A stretch of DNA of 64,000 nucleotides from DASUXY01 sp035301985 (lineage in GTDB: Bacteria; Bacillota; Bacilli; Bacillales; Amphibacillaceae). Within the stretch, counting starts at the first letter, position 1. The number at the start of each line of letters is the position of its first letter. The position numbers and the translations under genes are program-made. This document shows, in pieces, positions 8,488 to 17,196 of this stretch. The notes under the pieces are model-generated. The model made no database searches. It saw only the letters and a program-made list of their open reading frames with translations, and was not told the origin of the DNA. The DNA is taken from positions 1 through 64,000 of the forward strand of contig DATGTE010000008.1 in the NCBI GenBank assembly GCA_035301985.1, in the 5' to 3' direction.

Positions 8488-9525
8488 ATGAACGTTTCAA
8501 TTATTGGAGCAACTGGTTACGGAGGAGCTGAATTAGTTCGAATTTTACAGGCACATCCGGAGGTTGCTATTTATTCCGTTCACTCTTCCAGCAGACACGG
8601 CAAACCGATTATAGATAGCTATCCACATATGCAGACGGCGGCTGATTTACTGTTGGAAGATCTAGACGTAGACACGTTAAAGAGAAAAGTCGATCTCGTC
8701 TTTCTTGCAACGCCGTCTGGGGTTTCGGCAAAACTTGCACCTGAATTACTCTCTAAAGGGATGAAAGTCATTGATTTATCTGGTGATTTTCGCTTGAAAG
8801 ATCATCAAGTGTACGAATCTTGGTACCAAAAAAAAGCAGCGGATCATAACTGGTTGAAAAAAGCAGTCTATGGATTAACCGAATGGGTCGAACAAGACTT
8901 ACAAGAAGTCGACTTTATTGCGAATCCAGGTTGTTATCCAACGGCAGCATTACTCGGTCTTTTACCATTAGTAAAAAATGAGTTCATTGAGCCTAATTCG
9001 ATTATTGTCGACGCAAAATCGGGTGTATCCGGTGCGGGGCGTGGTATTTCAGAAACAGCACACTTTTCAGAGGCGAATGAAAGTACGAAAATATATAAGG
9101 TCAACGCACATCAACATACCCCGGAAATTGAACAAATGTTATTTAAGTGGAATAGCGATGTTCAGCCAATCACTTTTAGTACGCATCTTGTGCCGATGAC
9201 AAGGGGGATCATGACGACGATTTACGCAAATGCGGTGAAAGAGACGAACTTGGATGAACTATATGAATTATTTTCTGAACGTTATCAAGATGCATATTTT
9301 GTAAGAGTTCGGAATAAAGGATTGTTTCCAAGTACAAAAGAAGTATTCGGATCGAACTTTTGCGACATTGGTATCGCCTATGATGAACGGACGCAACGCA
9401 TTACCGTCGTTTCTGTCATTGATAACCTTGTTAAGGGAGCTGCTGGTCAAGCCGTACAAAATATGAATAAAATGCTAGGTTTCGAGGAGAAGACAGGCTT
9501 AAATTTTGTACCTGTTTATCCATAA
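8488..9525 (+). CDS. argC: N-acetyl-gamma-glutamyl-phosphate reductase
   Basis: Third step of ornithine synthesis: NADPH-dependent reduction of N-acetylglutamyl phosphate to the semialdehyde. The N-terminal nucleotide-binding motif is GATGYGGAEL (residues 7-16), and the active-site cysteine is C149 in NPGCYPTA. Length is 345 residues, normal for the family. AAAGGAGG lies eight bases before the ATG. It is the first gene of argC-argJ-argB-argD. Confidence 0.97.
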   Translation: MNVSIIGATGYGGAELVRILQAHPEVAIYSVHSSSRHGKPIIDSYPHMQTAADLLLEDLDVDTLKRKVDLVFLATPSGVSAKLAPELLSKGMKVIDLSGDFRLKDHQVYESWYQKKAADHNWLKKAVYGLTEWVEQDLQEVDFIANPGCYPTAALLGLLPLVKNEFIEPNSIIVDAKSGVSGAGRGISETAHFSEANESTKIYKVNAHQHTPEIEQMLFKWNSDVQPITFSTHLVPMTRGIMTTIYANAVKETNLDELYELFSERYQDAYFVRVRNKGLFPSTKEVFGSNFCDIGIAYDERTQRITVVSVIDNLVKGAAGQAVQNMNKMLGFEEKTGLNFVPVYP

Positions 9526-9575
9526 GTGTCGGTGGCGAATTGAGTTTTTAACGTGATTAGAAGGGAGAGTGTCAA

Positions 9576-10802
9576 ATGACAATCATCAAAGAAGAAATTA
9601 AAAAACTAAACGAGGGGACCGTTGTAACGCCCGCAGGATTTAAGGTTAGTGGAATTCATTCAGGGGTGAAAAGAAAACGCAATGATTTAGGAATCCTCTT
9701 ATGTGATGTACCTGCAAATGCCGCGGCACTGTATACAACGAATGCTATTCAAGCTGCGCCTTTGAAGGTGACGAAGGAAAGCATTGCAAAAGAAGGTAAA
9801 TTACAAGCTGTCGTAATCAATAGTGGCAATGCGAATGCATGTACAGGAAAAAAGGGAGAGCAGGACGCCTATACGATGCGACAAAAGGTAGCCGATACTT
9901 TTTCAATCTTGGAACATCATGTCGCTGTAGCCTCAACAGGTGTAATTGGTGTAGAGATGCCTATGGATAAAATTGCTCCCTCGATTAACAGTTTACAACC
10001 AAACAATCGATTGACCGATGTTCAGGCTTTCAATCAATCGATTCAAACAACAGATACAATGAATAAGTCAACGTGCTATGAGGCGACAATTGGTGGGAAA
10101 AAAGTGCGGGTTGCGGGCTCAGCGAAAGGATCGGGAATGATTGAGCCGAATATGGCTACCATGCTTGCTTTCATAACGACAGATGCAGTGGTTGAATCCG
10201 ATGCACTGCATCAGGCATTACAACAAGTAACGGACCAAACATTTAACAGCATTACTGTTGATGGTGATACATCAACGAATGATATGGTACTCGCTATGGC
10301 CAGTGGTCATGCAGGTCATGAAACATTGACGCCAAATGACAAAGACTGGTCGATATTTATTGAATTATTACAGAAAACGTGTGAAGATTTAGCGAAAATG
10401 ATCGCCCAAGATGGAGAAGGTGCAACAACATTAATCGAAGTCGAAGTGAACCATGCTAAAACGAGTCAAGAAGCCATTCAAATAGCGAAGTCAATTGTCG
10501 GATCTTCTTTAGTGAAGACAGCGGTATTTGGAGCAGATGCAAATTGGGGACGAATTTTAGCTGCGATTGGATATAGTGGAGCCTCGGTTAATCCGGATAC
10601 AATCGATATTTTTATGGGGGATATCCAGTTGGTCAAAAATAGTCGTCCCATTGAATACGAGGAAAAAGAGGTTTTTGAATACCTTCGTAATGATTTTGTG
10701 AAAATAATCATTGATCTTCATATCGGAGATGGTTTTGGTAAAGCATGGGGATGTGATTTGACATATGATTATGTACAAATTAATGCAAGTTATCGGACAT
10801 AA
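9576..10802 (+). CDS. argJ: Bifunctional ornithine acetyltransferase / N-acetylglutamate synthase
   Basis: ArgJ recycles the acetyl group from acetylornithine to glutamate. The precursor is 408 residues and cleaves itself between A194 and T195 in the motif EPNMATMLAF. The new N-terminal threonine is the nucleophile. The C-terminal GADANWGRI is also diagnostic. The ribosome site is GAAGGGAGAG. A 145-base gap separates it from argB, with no gene and no convincing terminator in it. Confidence 0.96.
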   Translation: MTIIKEEIKKLNEGTVVTPAGFKVSGIHSGVKRKRNDLGILLCDVPANAAALYTTNAIQAAPLKVTKESIAKEGKLQAVVINSGNANACTGKKGEQDAYTMRQKVADTFSILEHHVAVASTGVIGVEMPMDKIAPSINSLQPNNRLTDVQAFNQSIQTTDTMNKSTCYEATIGGKKVRVAGSAKGSGMIEPNMATMLAFITTDAVVESDALHQALQQVTDQTFNSITVDGDTSTNDMVLAMASGHAGHETLTPNDKDWSIFIELLQKTCEDLAKMIAQDGEGATTLIEVEVNHAKTSQEAIQIAKSIVGSSLVKTAVFGADANWGRILAAIGYSGASVNPDTIDIFMGDIQLVKNSRPIEYEEKEVFEYLRNDFVKIIIDLHIGDGFGKAWGCDLTYDYVQINASYRT

Positions 10803-10947
10803 TGAACTGAATTCTCAATGAATACTAAGACATCTGTTCACCGTTAAAGACCGATGCAATTGGCGGACTACCCATTACTCTTTTATGAACTTATATTGCG
10901 TCTTTCCGTTTACAAAAATAAGGTTATGATCATCAAGGAGGATCAAG

Positions 10948-11724
10948 TTGGAAAGGATTATTGTGCTGAAATGTGGTGGAAGTACGATGGAGGAACTTCC
11001 TGACCATTTCTTTTCGAATATATCTGTTTTGAAAAATAATGGCTATCAACCGATTATTGTCCATGGAGGGGGCCCTGCAATTCAAGAGATGCTTGATCAA
11101 TTGCAGATAAAGTCTGAATTTGTTGATGGACTGCGAAAAACAAACAAAAAAGCGATGGATGCTGTTGAAATGGTTTTAACCGGAAAAATAAACAACATGA
11201 TTTCATACAAACTCAATCAGGCAGGTATTCAAGCAATGGGTCTATGTGGAACAGATGCGAACCTATTGTTAGCAAAAGCGAAGGATTTTGAGCGGTATGG
11301 TTATGTCGGTGAAATCACGAAAGTAAACAGTGCTATCCTGAAAAGTATCGTTGCCTCAGGTGTCGTTCCAGTCATCGCACCTGTCGCGATTGGAGATGAT
11401 GGTGAACGATTTAATATCAATGCGGACACGGCTGCTGGAGAGATTGCAAAGGCGATGCAAGCTCTCCAACTGATTTTTGTTACGGATGTTCCAGGGATTA
11501 TGAATAAAAATCAATTGTTACCGTGCGTAACGGATGAAGAGATCGAACAGATGTTAGCGGATGGGACGATCCATGGAGGGATGATTCCCAAAGTAAAAGC
11601 AGCGGTTCAATGTTTGAACGAAGATCTCGAAGAAGTGATGATTGTGGACGCTAAGCAGGCTTATCCACTGCACCAGGAACAATTCAAGGGAACGATCATA
11701 AAAAAATCTGTAGGAGTTGTATAA
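10948..11724 (+). CDS. argB: Acetylglutamate kinase
   Basis: Phosphorylates N-acetylglutamate. A 258-residue amino-acid kinase with KCGGS near the N-terminus, IIVHGGGP for substrate binding (about residues 37-44), and NINADTAAGEIA. The start is TTG, eight bases after AAGGAGG. No N-terminal helix of the arginine-inhibited hexameric type is present, and in this short class ArgJ can run the cyclic pathway. The stop codon lies one base before argD. Confidence 0.96.
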   Translation: MERIIVLKCGGSTMEELPDHFFSNISVLKNNGYQPIIVHGGGPAIQEMLDQLQIKSEFVDGLRKTNKKAMDAVEMVLTGKINNMISYKLNQAGIQAMGLCGTDANLLLAKAKDFERYGYVGEITKVNSAILKSIVASGVVPVIAPVAIGDDGERFNINADTAAGEIAKAMQALQLIFVTDVPGIMNKNQLLPCVTDEEIEQMLADGTIHGGMIPKVKAAVQCLNEDLEEVMIVDAKQAYPLHQEQFKGTIIKKSVGVV

Positions 11725-11725
11725 G

Positions 11726-12880
11726 ATGACAGTATTATTGCCAACTTACAAGCGATTTAATGTGCAAGTTGCTCAAGCAACTGGAACGATAATTGAGGAT
11801 ACGAAGGGAAAAAGGTATCTTGATTTCGGTTCAGGAATAGGAGTGTGTAATTTAGGACACCGTCATCCGTCTGTACAAGAAGCGATTGAATCACAACTGG
11901 ATAAGTATTGGCACGTGTCGAACCTTTATGAACAGCCACTTCAAGAAGAAGTAGCAGAATTACTTGTAGCTCATAGTTTCGGTGATCACGTCTTTTTTTG
12001 CAATAGCGGAGCAGAAGCAAACGAAGCTGCTCTTAAACTAGCTAGAAAAGTTACTGGAAAGAAAAAAGTCATTACTTTTTTGCAATCTTTTCATGGTCGA
12101 ACGTTTGGAACGATGGCAGCTACTGGTCAGGATAAAATACAAACAGGGTTCGGACCGATGCTTGAAGCGTTCGAATATGTCCCCTACAACGACATTTTAG
12201 CGGTTAAAGAGGCAATTGATAAAGATACTGCTGCTGTGATGCTTGAGGTGATTCAAGGTGAGGGGGGCGTGATTCCCGCTGATCAATCGTTCATGTCAGA
12301 TCTCGAAGCCCTTTGCAAGCAGGAAGGAATTTTATTGATCATCGATGAGGTGCAAACGGGAATCGGTCGAACAGGTAAGCCGTTTGGTTATTCACATTAC
12401 GGAATTTCTCCTGATATTATTTCCGTTGCAAAAGGATTAGGAAATGGCCTCCCAGTCGGTGCTATGATTGCATCTTCTGAACTATACAATCATTTCGGAC
12501 CGGGTTCACATGGAACGACTTTTGGAGGGAATCCAATCGCTATGGCAGCGGCAAAAGTCGTTTTAGAACATGTCTTTCAAGACGATTTTTTACAAGAAGT
12601 TACAGAAAAAGGAAACTATTTACAAGAGGAGCTCCAGAAAAAAATTGCTCCTTTACCTGTGGTGGATCACGTACGAGGTAAAGGGCTGATGATTGGTATC
12701 GTATGTCATGGAGATGTTTCTGTAATCATTGAGCAACTCATAGACAATGGGCTACTCGTTTTGAGTGCCGGAGAAGGTGTTATTCGTCTTTTACCACCTT
12801 TAACTGTTTCTAAAAAAGAAATAGATGAGGCTATTATCCTTCTTGAACGCGTTCTATCTGGGGCAACATCAACCGTTTAA
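11726..12880 (+). CDS. argD: Acetylornithine aminotransferase
   Basis: A class III PLP aminotransferase of 384 residues that makes N-acetylornithine. The motifs NSGAEANEAALKLARK, IDEVQTGIGRTG and the PLP lysine in SVAKGLGNGLPVGA are all visible. I prefer ATG 11726, one base after the argB stop, because the TTG at 11717 touches the Shine-Dalgarno sequence. In B. subtilis carAB and argF follow. Here a terminator follows, so ornithine-to-arginine genes must be elsewhere. Confidence 0.95.
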   Translation: MTVLLPTYKRFNVQVAQATGTIIEDTKGKRYLDFGSGIGVCNLGHRHPSVQEAIESQLDKYWHVSNLYEQPLQEEVAELLVAHSFGDHVFFCNSGAEANEAALKLARKVTGKKKVITFLQSFHGRTFGTMAATGQDKIQTGFGPMLEAFEYVPYNDILAVKEAIDKDTAAVMLEVIQGEGGVIPADQSFMSDLEALCKQEGILLIIDEVQTGIGRTGKPFGYSHYGISPDIISVAKGLGNGLPVGAMIASSELYNHFGPGSHGTTFGGNPIAMAAAKVVLEHVFQDDFLQEVTEKGNYLQEELQKKIAPLPVVDHVRGKGLMIGIVCHGDVSVIIEQLIDNGLLVLSAGEGVIRLLPPLTVSKKEIDEAIILLERVLSGATSTV

Positions 12881-12936
12881 ATGACGCGATAACGATCGCA
12901 TGAAAGTAGTGCGCAGTTCATTTTAAATCATTCGTG

Positions 12937-12967
12937 AAATAACCTCGGTTTAGATCGAGGTTATTTT
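12937..12967 (+). terminator. Terminator of argCJBD
   Basis: AAATAACCTCG pairs with CGAGGTTATTT around a nine-base loop with a T-rich tail. It ends the operon at argD. Confidence 0.85.
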
Positions 12968-13159
12968 AAATTTTGTAATATCCTTCACATTGTCCTCGTG
13001 TAGAAAACGTTTGTATCCTCCAAAAAGAAATTTTTCGTATTTTGTAACAAATTTGTAAAAAAAGAATTCCTTATTCTCACTTCCTTACTCCCATGCTCAT
13101 GTAAGCGTATCCAAAAATATCGACTTATCAAAAGTATCGAAAAACTTTCAAAATAGGTA

Positions 13160-13188
13160 TTGACCAATTTCGATAAACGTTATATGAT
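13160..13188 (+). promoter_or_regulatory. Sigma-A promoter of the ilv-leu operon
   Basis: TTGACC, a 17-base spacer and TATGAT give the best promoter in this intergenic region. Transcription from about 13195 would give a leader of roughly 560 bases containing the T-box. Confidence 0.75.
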
Positions 13189-13252
13189 AAACGGCAATAT
13201 CATTTAGAAATCAACGACAAAGCGTTTTGGAAGTTGGTTAAATCATAACTGT

Positions 13253-13267
13253 AATTTTCATTCAATT
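13253..13267 (+). promoter_or_regulatory. Candidate CodY box in the ilv-leu leader
   Basis: AATTTTCATTCAATT matches the CodY consensus AATTTTCWGAAAATT at 12 of 15 positions. CodY represses ilv-leu in B. subtilis. Here the site lies about 60 bases downstream of the predicted start of transcription. Confidence 0.4.
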
Positions 13268-13279
13268 AAAAGTGTTTAA

Positions 13280-13574
13280 CACGATGACGGGAATAAAGGA
13301 ACAAAACCTATTGTATTCACAGAGATCCGAGGTTGCTGGAAACTCGGAAATACTATTTGTTCTGACATCGTCCCCGAGTGCCACGCCGAATGGTATATCC
13401 TACTAGGCCTGGCCAGGTGAATTCTCTTCACCTGTTATCAAGATAGGCTATTGTAAGCCAGTGAGATAGTATTCGTGAGGATACTATAAAATCGGGTGGT
13501 ACCGTGGAAGGATAACTCTTTTCACCCCAATTCGTCTGCATAATGTAGAGGTATGGGGAGAAAAGGGCTTTTTT
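13280..13574 (+). promoter_or_regulatory. T-box riboswitch of the ilv-leu operon, specifier probably AUC (Ile)
   Basis: The basal helix pairs CAC-CGGG (13280-13291, with GATGA bulged) with CCCG-A-GTG, the usual kink-turn. The stem I arm carries CAGAGA and the loop GTTGCTGGAAA. The 3' side of the specifier loop reads TGAC-ATC-G, so the specifier triplet is best read as ATC, isoleucine. The T-box motif GGGTGGTACCGTGG is at 13494-13507, and its TGGT can pair with the tRNA ACCA end. Uncharged tRNA would stabilise the antiterminator and let transcription continue. Presence of a T-box is near certain. The specifier is inferred from hand folding. Confidence 0.93.
13516..13574 (+). terminator. T-box conditional terminator before ilvB
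   Basis: CTCTTTTCACCCCA pairs with TGGGGAGAAAAGGG, followed by CTTTTTT. The 5' arm begins just after the T-box motif, so antiterminator and terminator exclude each other. Confidence 0.9.
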
Positions 13575-13753
13575 ATTTTATAAAGGATGCTAGATTGTGT
13601 GAATGTCAACTAGAAAAGCAATCCTTCCACATGAGAAAATGGCCTACTGTATTTTTGAAGGAAGGTAGTTGAACCTGCTAATGATGCTCATTCAGTTACA
13701 AAAGCTGAGTAGAGCTTAGAACATAACAAGAATTTTCAAGGAGGCATAAAGCA

Positions 13754-15475
13754 TTGAAGGTTGAGGCAGAAACAGAGATGAGAGTTGTTCAAGATGTGGT
13801 GACGGGTGCTGATTTATTAATACAATCGTTAATCGAGGAAGATGTCGAAATAATTTTTGGTTACCCAGGTGGCGCGGTACTACCGATTTATGATGCATTG
13901 TACCGTAATAAAGCTTCTTTTAATCACATATTGACACGCCATGAACAAGGTTCGATCCATGCGGCTGAAGGTTATGCTCGAACGACCGGAAAGCCAGGCG
14001 TTGTTTTCGCCACATCTGGACCAGGGGCAACAAACTTAATTACCGGAATTACGGATGCCATGATGGATTCATTACCACTCGTTATTTTTACCGGGCAAGT
14101 TGCAAGTAGTGTCGTCGGCACGGACGCCTTTCAAGAATCAGATGTGATGGGCATTACAACACCGATTACAAAGTACAATTATCAAGTCAAACAGTTATCC
14201 GAACTACCGCGGATTGTCAAAGAAGCGTTTCATATCGCTACAACAGGTAGACCGGGACCAGTCGTTGTTGATATCCCTAAAAATATTTCACAGGAATTGA
14301 CGACCGGTCAGTATGAAAGTTCAATTCATTTACCTGGTTATCAACCGACGGAAATTCCTAATCCACTGCAAATTACTAAATTGGCTGATGCGTTAGAACA
14401 AGCAAAAAAACCGCTTGTCCTCGCGGGTGCTGGAGTGTTGTTCGCCGATGCTTCTAAAGAACTAAAAGAATTCGTCGAGACGTATGAATTACCTGTAACG
14501 ACAACACTACTTGGATTGGGAAGTTTCCCGGGATCAAGTCCATTATCACTTGGAATGGCTGGAATGCACGGGAATTACACGGCGAACATGGCCATTTACG
14601 AATGTGATTTATTGCTTAACATCGGAGCACGTTTTGATGATCGATTGACAGGAAACTTACAGCACTTCGCACCACAAGCAAAGGTCGCTCATATCGATAT
14701 CGACCCGGCAGAGATTGGTAAAAATGTGGAGACGGAAATCCCTGTTGTTGCAGACGCAAAAGAAGCACTCAAAGCATTGTTGAGAAAATCGATCAACATG
14801 CCTGAACATAAAGCGTGGCATGATACATTGCAACAGAACAAACAACACTATCCGTTATGGTATGAACAACCAGATCAATACATTTCACCACAAGGTTTAA
14901 TCGAACAAATCCATCGGGTGACCAAAGGCGAAGCAATTGTTACGACGGATGTCGGTCAGCATCAAATGTGGGCCGCACAATATTACACGTTAGATCACCC
15001 GAATCGTTGGGTAACATCTGGTGGACTTGGGACGATGGGATTTGGCTTCCCAGCCGCAATCGGAGCGCAATTAGGTTCACCTGAATCATTAGTCGTCTCC
15101 ATCGTTGGGGATGGTGGCTTCCAGATGACGTGTCAAGAATTGTCAGTGCTGAAGGAAAAAAACCTTCCTGTTAAAGTGATCATTTTGAACAATCAAGCAT
15201 TGGGAATGGTTCGTCAATGGCAAGATAAGTTTTATGAAAAGCGTTATTCCGAATCGATTTTAGCGACGAATCCTGACTTCGTAAAGCTAGCAGAAAGTTA
15301 TGGGATTAAAGGAGTTCATGTAAATCGAGAAGAAGATGTTGTGCCTACACTAGAAGACATATTTTCATACGATGGCCCAGTTGTTGCTGATTTCCGGGTT
15401 TGTCAACAAGAAAATGTTTACCCGATGATTGCACCGGGCAAAGGCTCACATGAAATGATAGGGGTGAAAAAATGA
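13754..15475 (+). CDS. ilvB: Acetolactate synthase large subunit
   Basis: A thiamine-diphosphate enzyme of 573 residues, first common step of valine, leucine and isoleucine synthesis. YPGGAVLPIYD and RHEQGSIHAAEGYAR hold the cofactor glutamate E64. GDGGFQMTCQELS with the following NN is the ThDP/Mg motif. The start is TTG with AAGGAGG nine bases upstream. Four bases overlap ilvH. GQVASSVVGTDAFQE marks the AHAS rather than the catabolic ALS form. Confidence 0.97.
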   Translation: MKVEAETEMRVVQDVVTGADLLIQSLIEEDVEIIFGYPGGAVLPIYDALYRNKASFNHILTRHEQGSIHAAEGYARTTGKPGVVFATSGPGATNLITGITDAMMDSLPLVIFTGQVASSVVGTDAFQESDVMGITTPITKYNYQVKQLSELPRIVKEAFHIATTGRPGPVVVDIPKNISQELTTGQYESSIHLPGYQPTEIPNPLQITKLADALEQAKKPLVLAGAGVLFADASKELKEFVETYELPVTTTLLGLGSFPGSSPLSLGMAGMHGNYTANMAIYECDLLLNIGARFDDRLTGNLQHFAPQAKVAHIDIDPAEIGKNVETEIPVVADAKEALKALLRKSINMPEHKAWHDTLQQNKQHYPLWYEQPDQYISPQGLIEQIHRVTKGEAIVTTDVGQHQMWAAQYYTLDHPNRWVTSGGLGTMGFGFPAAIGAQLGSPESLVVSIVGDGGFQMTCQELSVLKEKNLPVKVIILNNQALGMVRQWQDKFYEKRYSESILATNPDFVKLAESYGIKGVHVNREEDVVPTLEDIFSYDGPVVADFRVCQQENVYPMIAPGKGSHEMIGVKK

Positions 15476-15993
15476 GACGGATTATAACGGCAACTGTCCA
15501 AAATCGAAGTGGCGTACTCAACCGTATTACAGGAATGTTAAATAAGCGTCAGTTCAATATTGAAAGTATTACGGTCGGTGCTTCCGAAACAGAGGGCGTA
15601 TCAAAAATGACCTTTGTTGTCGATGTTAGTGACGATCAGAAATTGGAACAGCTAACGAAGCAATTAAATAAACAAATCGATGTGTTAAAAGTATCAGACA
15701 TCACCGACCAGGCGATTGTTGCAAGAGAGCTCGCCTTAATTAAAGTAGTCGGAAGTGGCCAGCTTCGGTCTGAAATTCAAGGGATCATCGCTCCATTCCG
15801 AGCATCCATTATCGATGTAAGTAAAGACAATTTAACGATTCAAGTAACTGGAAAACCTGAAAAAGTGGATGCACTCATTACACTTTTAAAGCCATACGGC
15901 ATAAAAGAATTAGCAAGAACAGGTGTTATTGCATTTTTGCGAGGACAACAGCCGTCACAGGTGACAGAAATCAATTCAGCTTTTTCAGTATAA
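15472..15993 (+). CDS. ilvH: Acetolactate synthase small (regulatory) subunit
   Basis: A 173-residue ACT-domain protein that binds IlvB and confers valine inhibition. The N-terminal ACT domain runs from VQNRSGVLNRITGMLNKRQFNIESI to about residue 75. A second ACT-like domain follows. ATGA overlap with ilvB couples translation. About 160 bases follow before ilvC, without a recognisable terminator. Confidence 0.95.
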   Translation: MRRIITATVQNRSGVLNRITGMLNKRQFNIESITVGASETEGVSKMTFVVDVSDDQKLEQLTKQLNKQIDVLKVSDITDQAIVARELALIKVVGSGQLRSEIQGIIAPFRASIIDVSKDNLTIQVTGKPEKVDALITLLKPYGIKELARTGVIAFLRGQQPSQVTEINSAFSV

Positions 15994-16152
15994 TTCGGTT
16001 CATAAGTTATTTCTAAGTTTATCCGTACAACATGTATTCTAAAAATTACTAATGTTTCCAAAGTAAATTATTAAAATTTATATATTTTATCTATCATGTA
16101 ATTTCCAAAAAATTCATGGGAATTGCATAAAAAAATAAGGAGGAGTTTAAAA

Positions 16153-17196
16153 ATGGCAAAGGTACTTTATGACAAAGATATTCAAAACGAGGTATTAAAA
16201 GAAAAGAAAATCGCGGTGATTGGTTATGGTTCACAAGGGCATGCACACGCATTGAACCTTCGTGACAGTGGATATGATGTGGTGGTTGGGCAAAGACCTG
16301 GAAAATCACAAGAAAAAGCAGAAAATGATGGATTCACCGTCCAATCAGTCGCTGATGCAGTAAGTGCAGCACAAGTTATTATGATTCTTTTACCAGATGA
16401 GTTGCAAACAAAAGTTTATCAAGAAAGTATTCAACCACATTTGAATGAAGGTGATGCACTCGTATTTGCTCACGGGTTCAACGTTCATTTTAATCAAATT
16501 GTTCCACCAAAAAATGTAGACGTCTTTCTCGTTGCACCAAAAGGACCCGGTCATCTCGTACGTCGAACATATGCTGAAGGAGCTGGAGTCCCTGCTTTGT
16601 ATGGTGTGTATCAGGATGTTACCGGAAAAGCGAAAGAACTAGCACTCGCTTATGCCCAAGGAATTGGAGCAGCTCGAGCAGGTGTCCTAGAAACGACTTT
16701 CCAAGAAGAAACAGAAACGGATCTATTCGGTGAGCAAGCCGTATTGTGCGGTGGGCTAACAAGTCTTGTGAAAGCTGGTTTTGAAACGTTGACAGAAGCG
16801 GGTTACCAGCCTGAGGTGGCTTATTTCGAATGTTTACATGAAATGAAGTTGATTGTTGACTTGATGTATGAAGGTGGATTAGAGAATATGCGTTATTCTA
16901 TTTCCGACACGGCACAGTGGGGTGATTTTGTTTCCGGACCACGCGTCATTAATGACGAAACGAAAGCACGCATGAAAGAAATTTTAGAAGAAGTTCAATC
17001 TGGGAAGTTTGCAAAAGGTTGGATTCTTGAAAACCAAGCGAACCGTCCACAGTTTAATGCGATTAATCGAAATGAAAATGAGCATCTCATCGAAAAAGTA
17101 GGAAAGGAGTTACGAGATTTAATGCCTTTTGTGAAACAGCCACTAACGGACGAACAAAATGAGCAAAAGGATGTGAAAGAGCATGTCACAAATTAA
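16153..17196 (+). CDS. ilvC: Ketol-acid reductoisomerase
   Basis: A 347-residue NADP-dependent enzyme converting acetolactate to dihydroxyisovalerate. GYGSQGHAHALNLRDSG is the nucleotide-binding loop, VAPKGPGHLVRR and DLFGEQAVLCGG carry metal and substrate ligands. It is the short class I form. The start MAKVLYDKD is chosen because AAGGAGG lies ten bases upstream. The TTG at 16123 has no ribosome site. The extended acidic C-terminal tail overlaps leuA by 14 bases. Confidence 0.96.
   Translation: MAKVLYDKDIQNEVLKEKKIAVIGYGSQGHAHALNLRDSGYDVVVGQRPGKSQEKAENDGFTVQSVADAVSAAQVIMILLPDELQTKVYQESIQPHLNEGDALVFAHGFNVHFNQIVPPKNVDVFLVAPKGPGHLVRRTYAEGAGVPALYGVYQDVTGKAKELALAYAQGIGAARAGVLETTFQEETETDLFGEQAVLCGGLTSLVKAGFETLTEAGYQPEVAYFECLHEMKLIVDLMYEGGLENMRYSISDTAQWGDFVSGPRVINDETKARMKEILEEVQSGKFAKGWILENQANRPQFNAINRNENEHLIEKVGKELRDLMPFVKQPLTDEQNEQKDVKEHVTN

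Noticed and set aside
10478..10778. Minus-strand open frames inside argJ
   Set aside because: No ribosome site and no family likeness. argJ frame is fully conserved here.
13350..13360. Reading CTG (Leu) as the T-box specifier
   Set aside because: It would fall within the paired mid-stem TTGTTC region. ATC sits in the loop at the normal position, though hand folding leaves some doubt.
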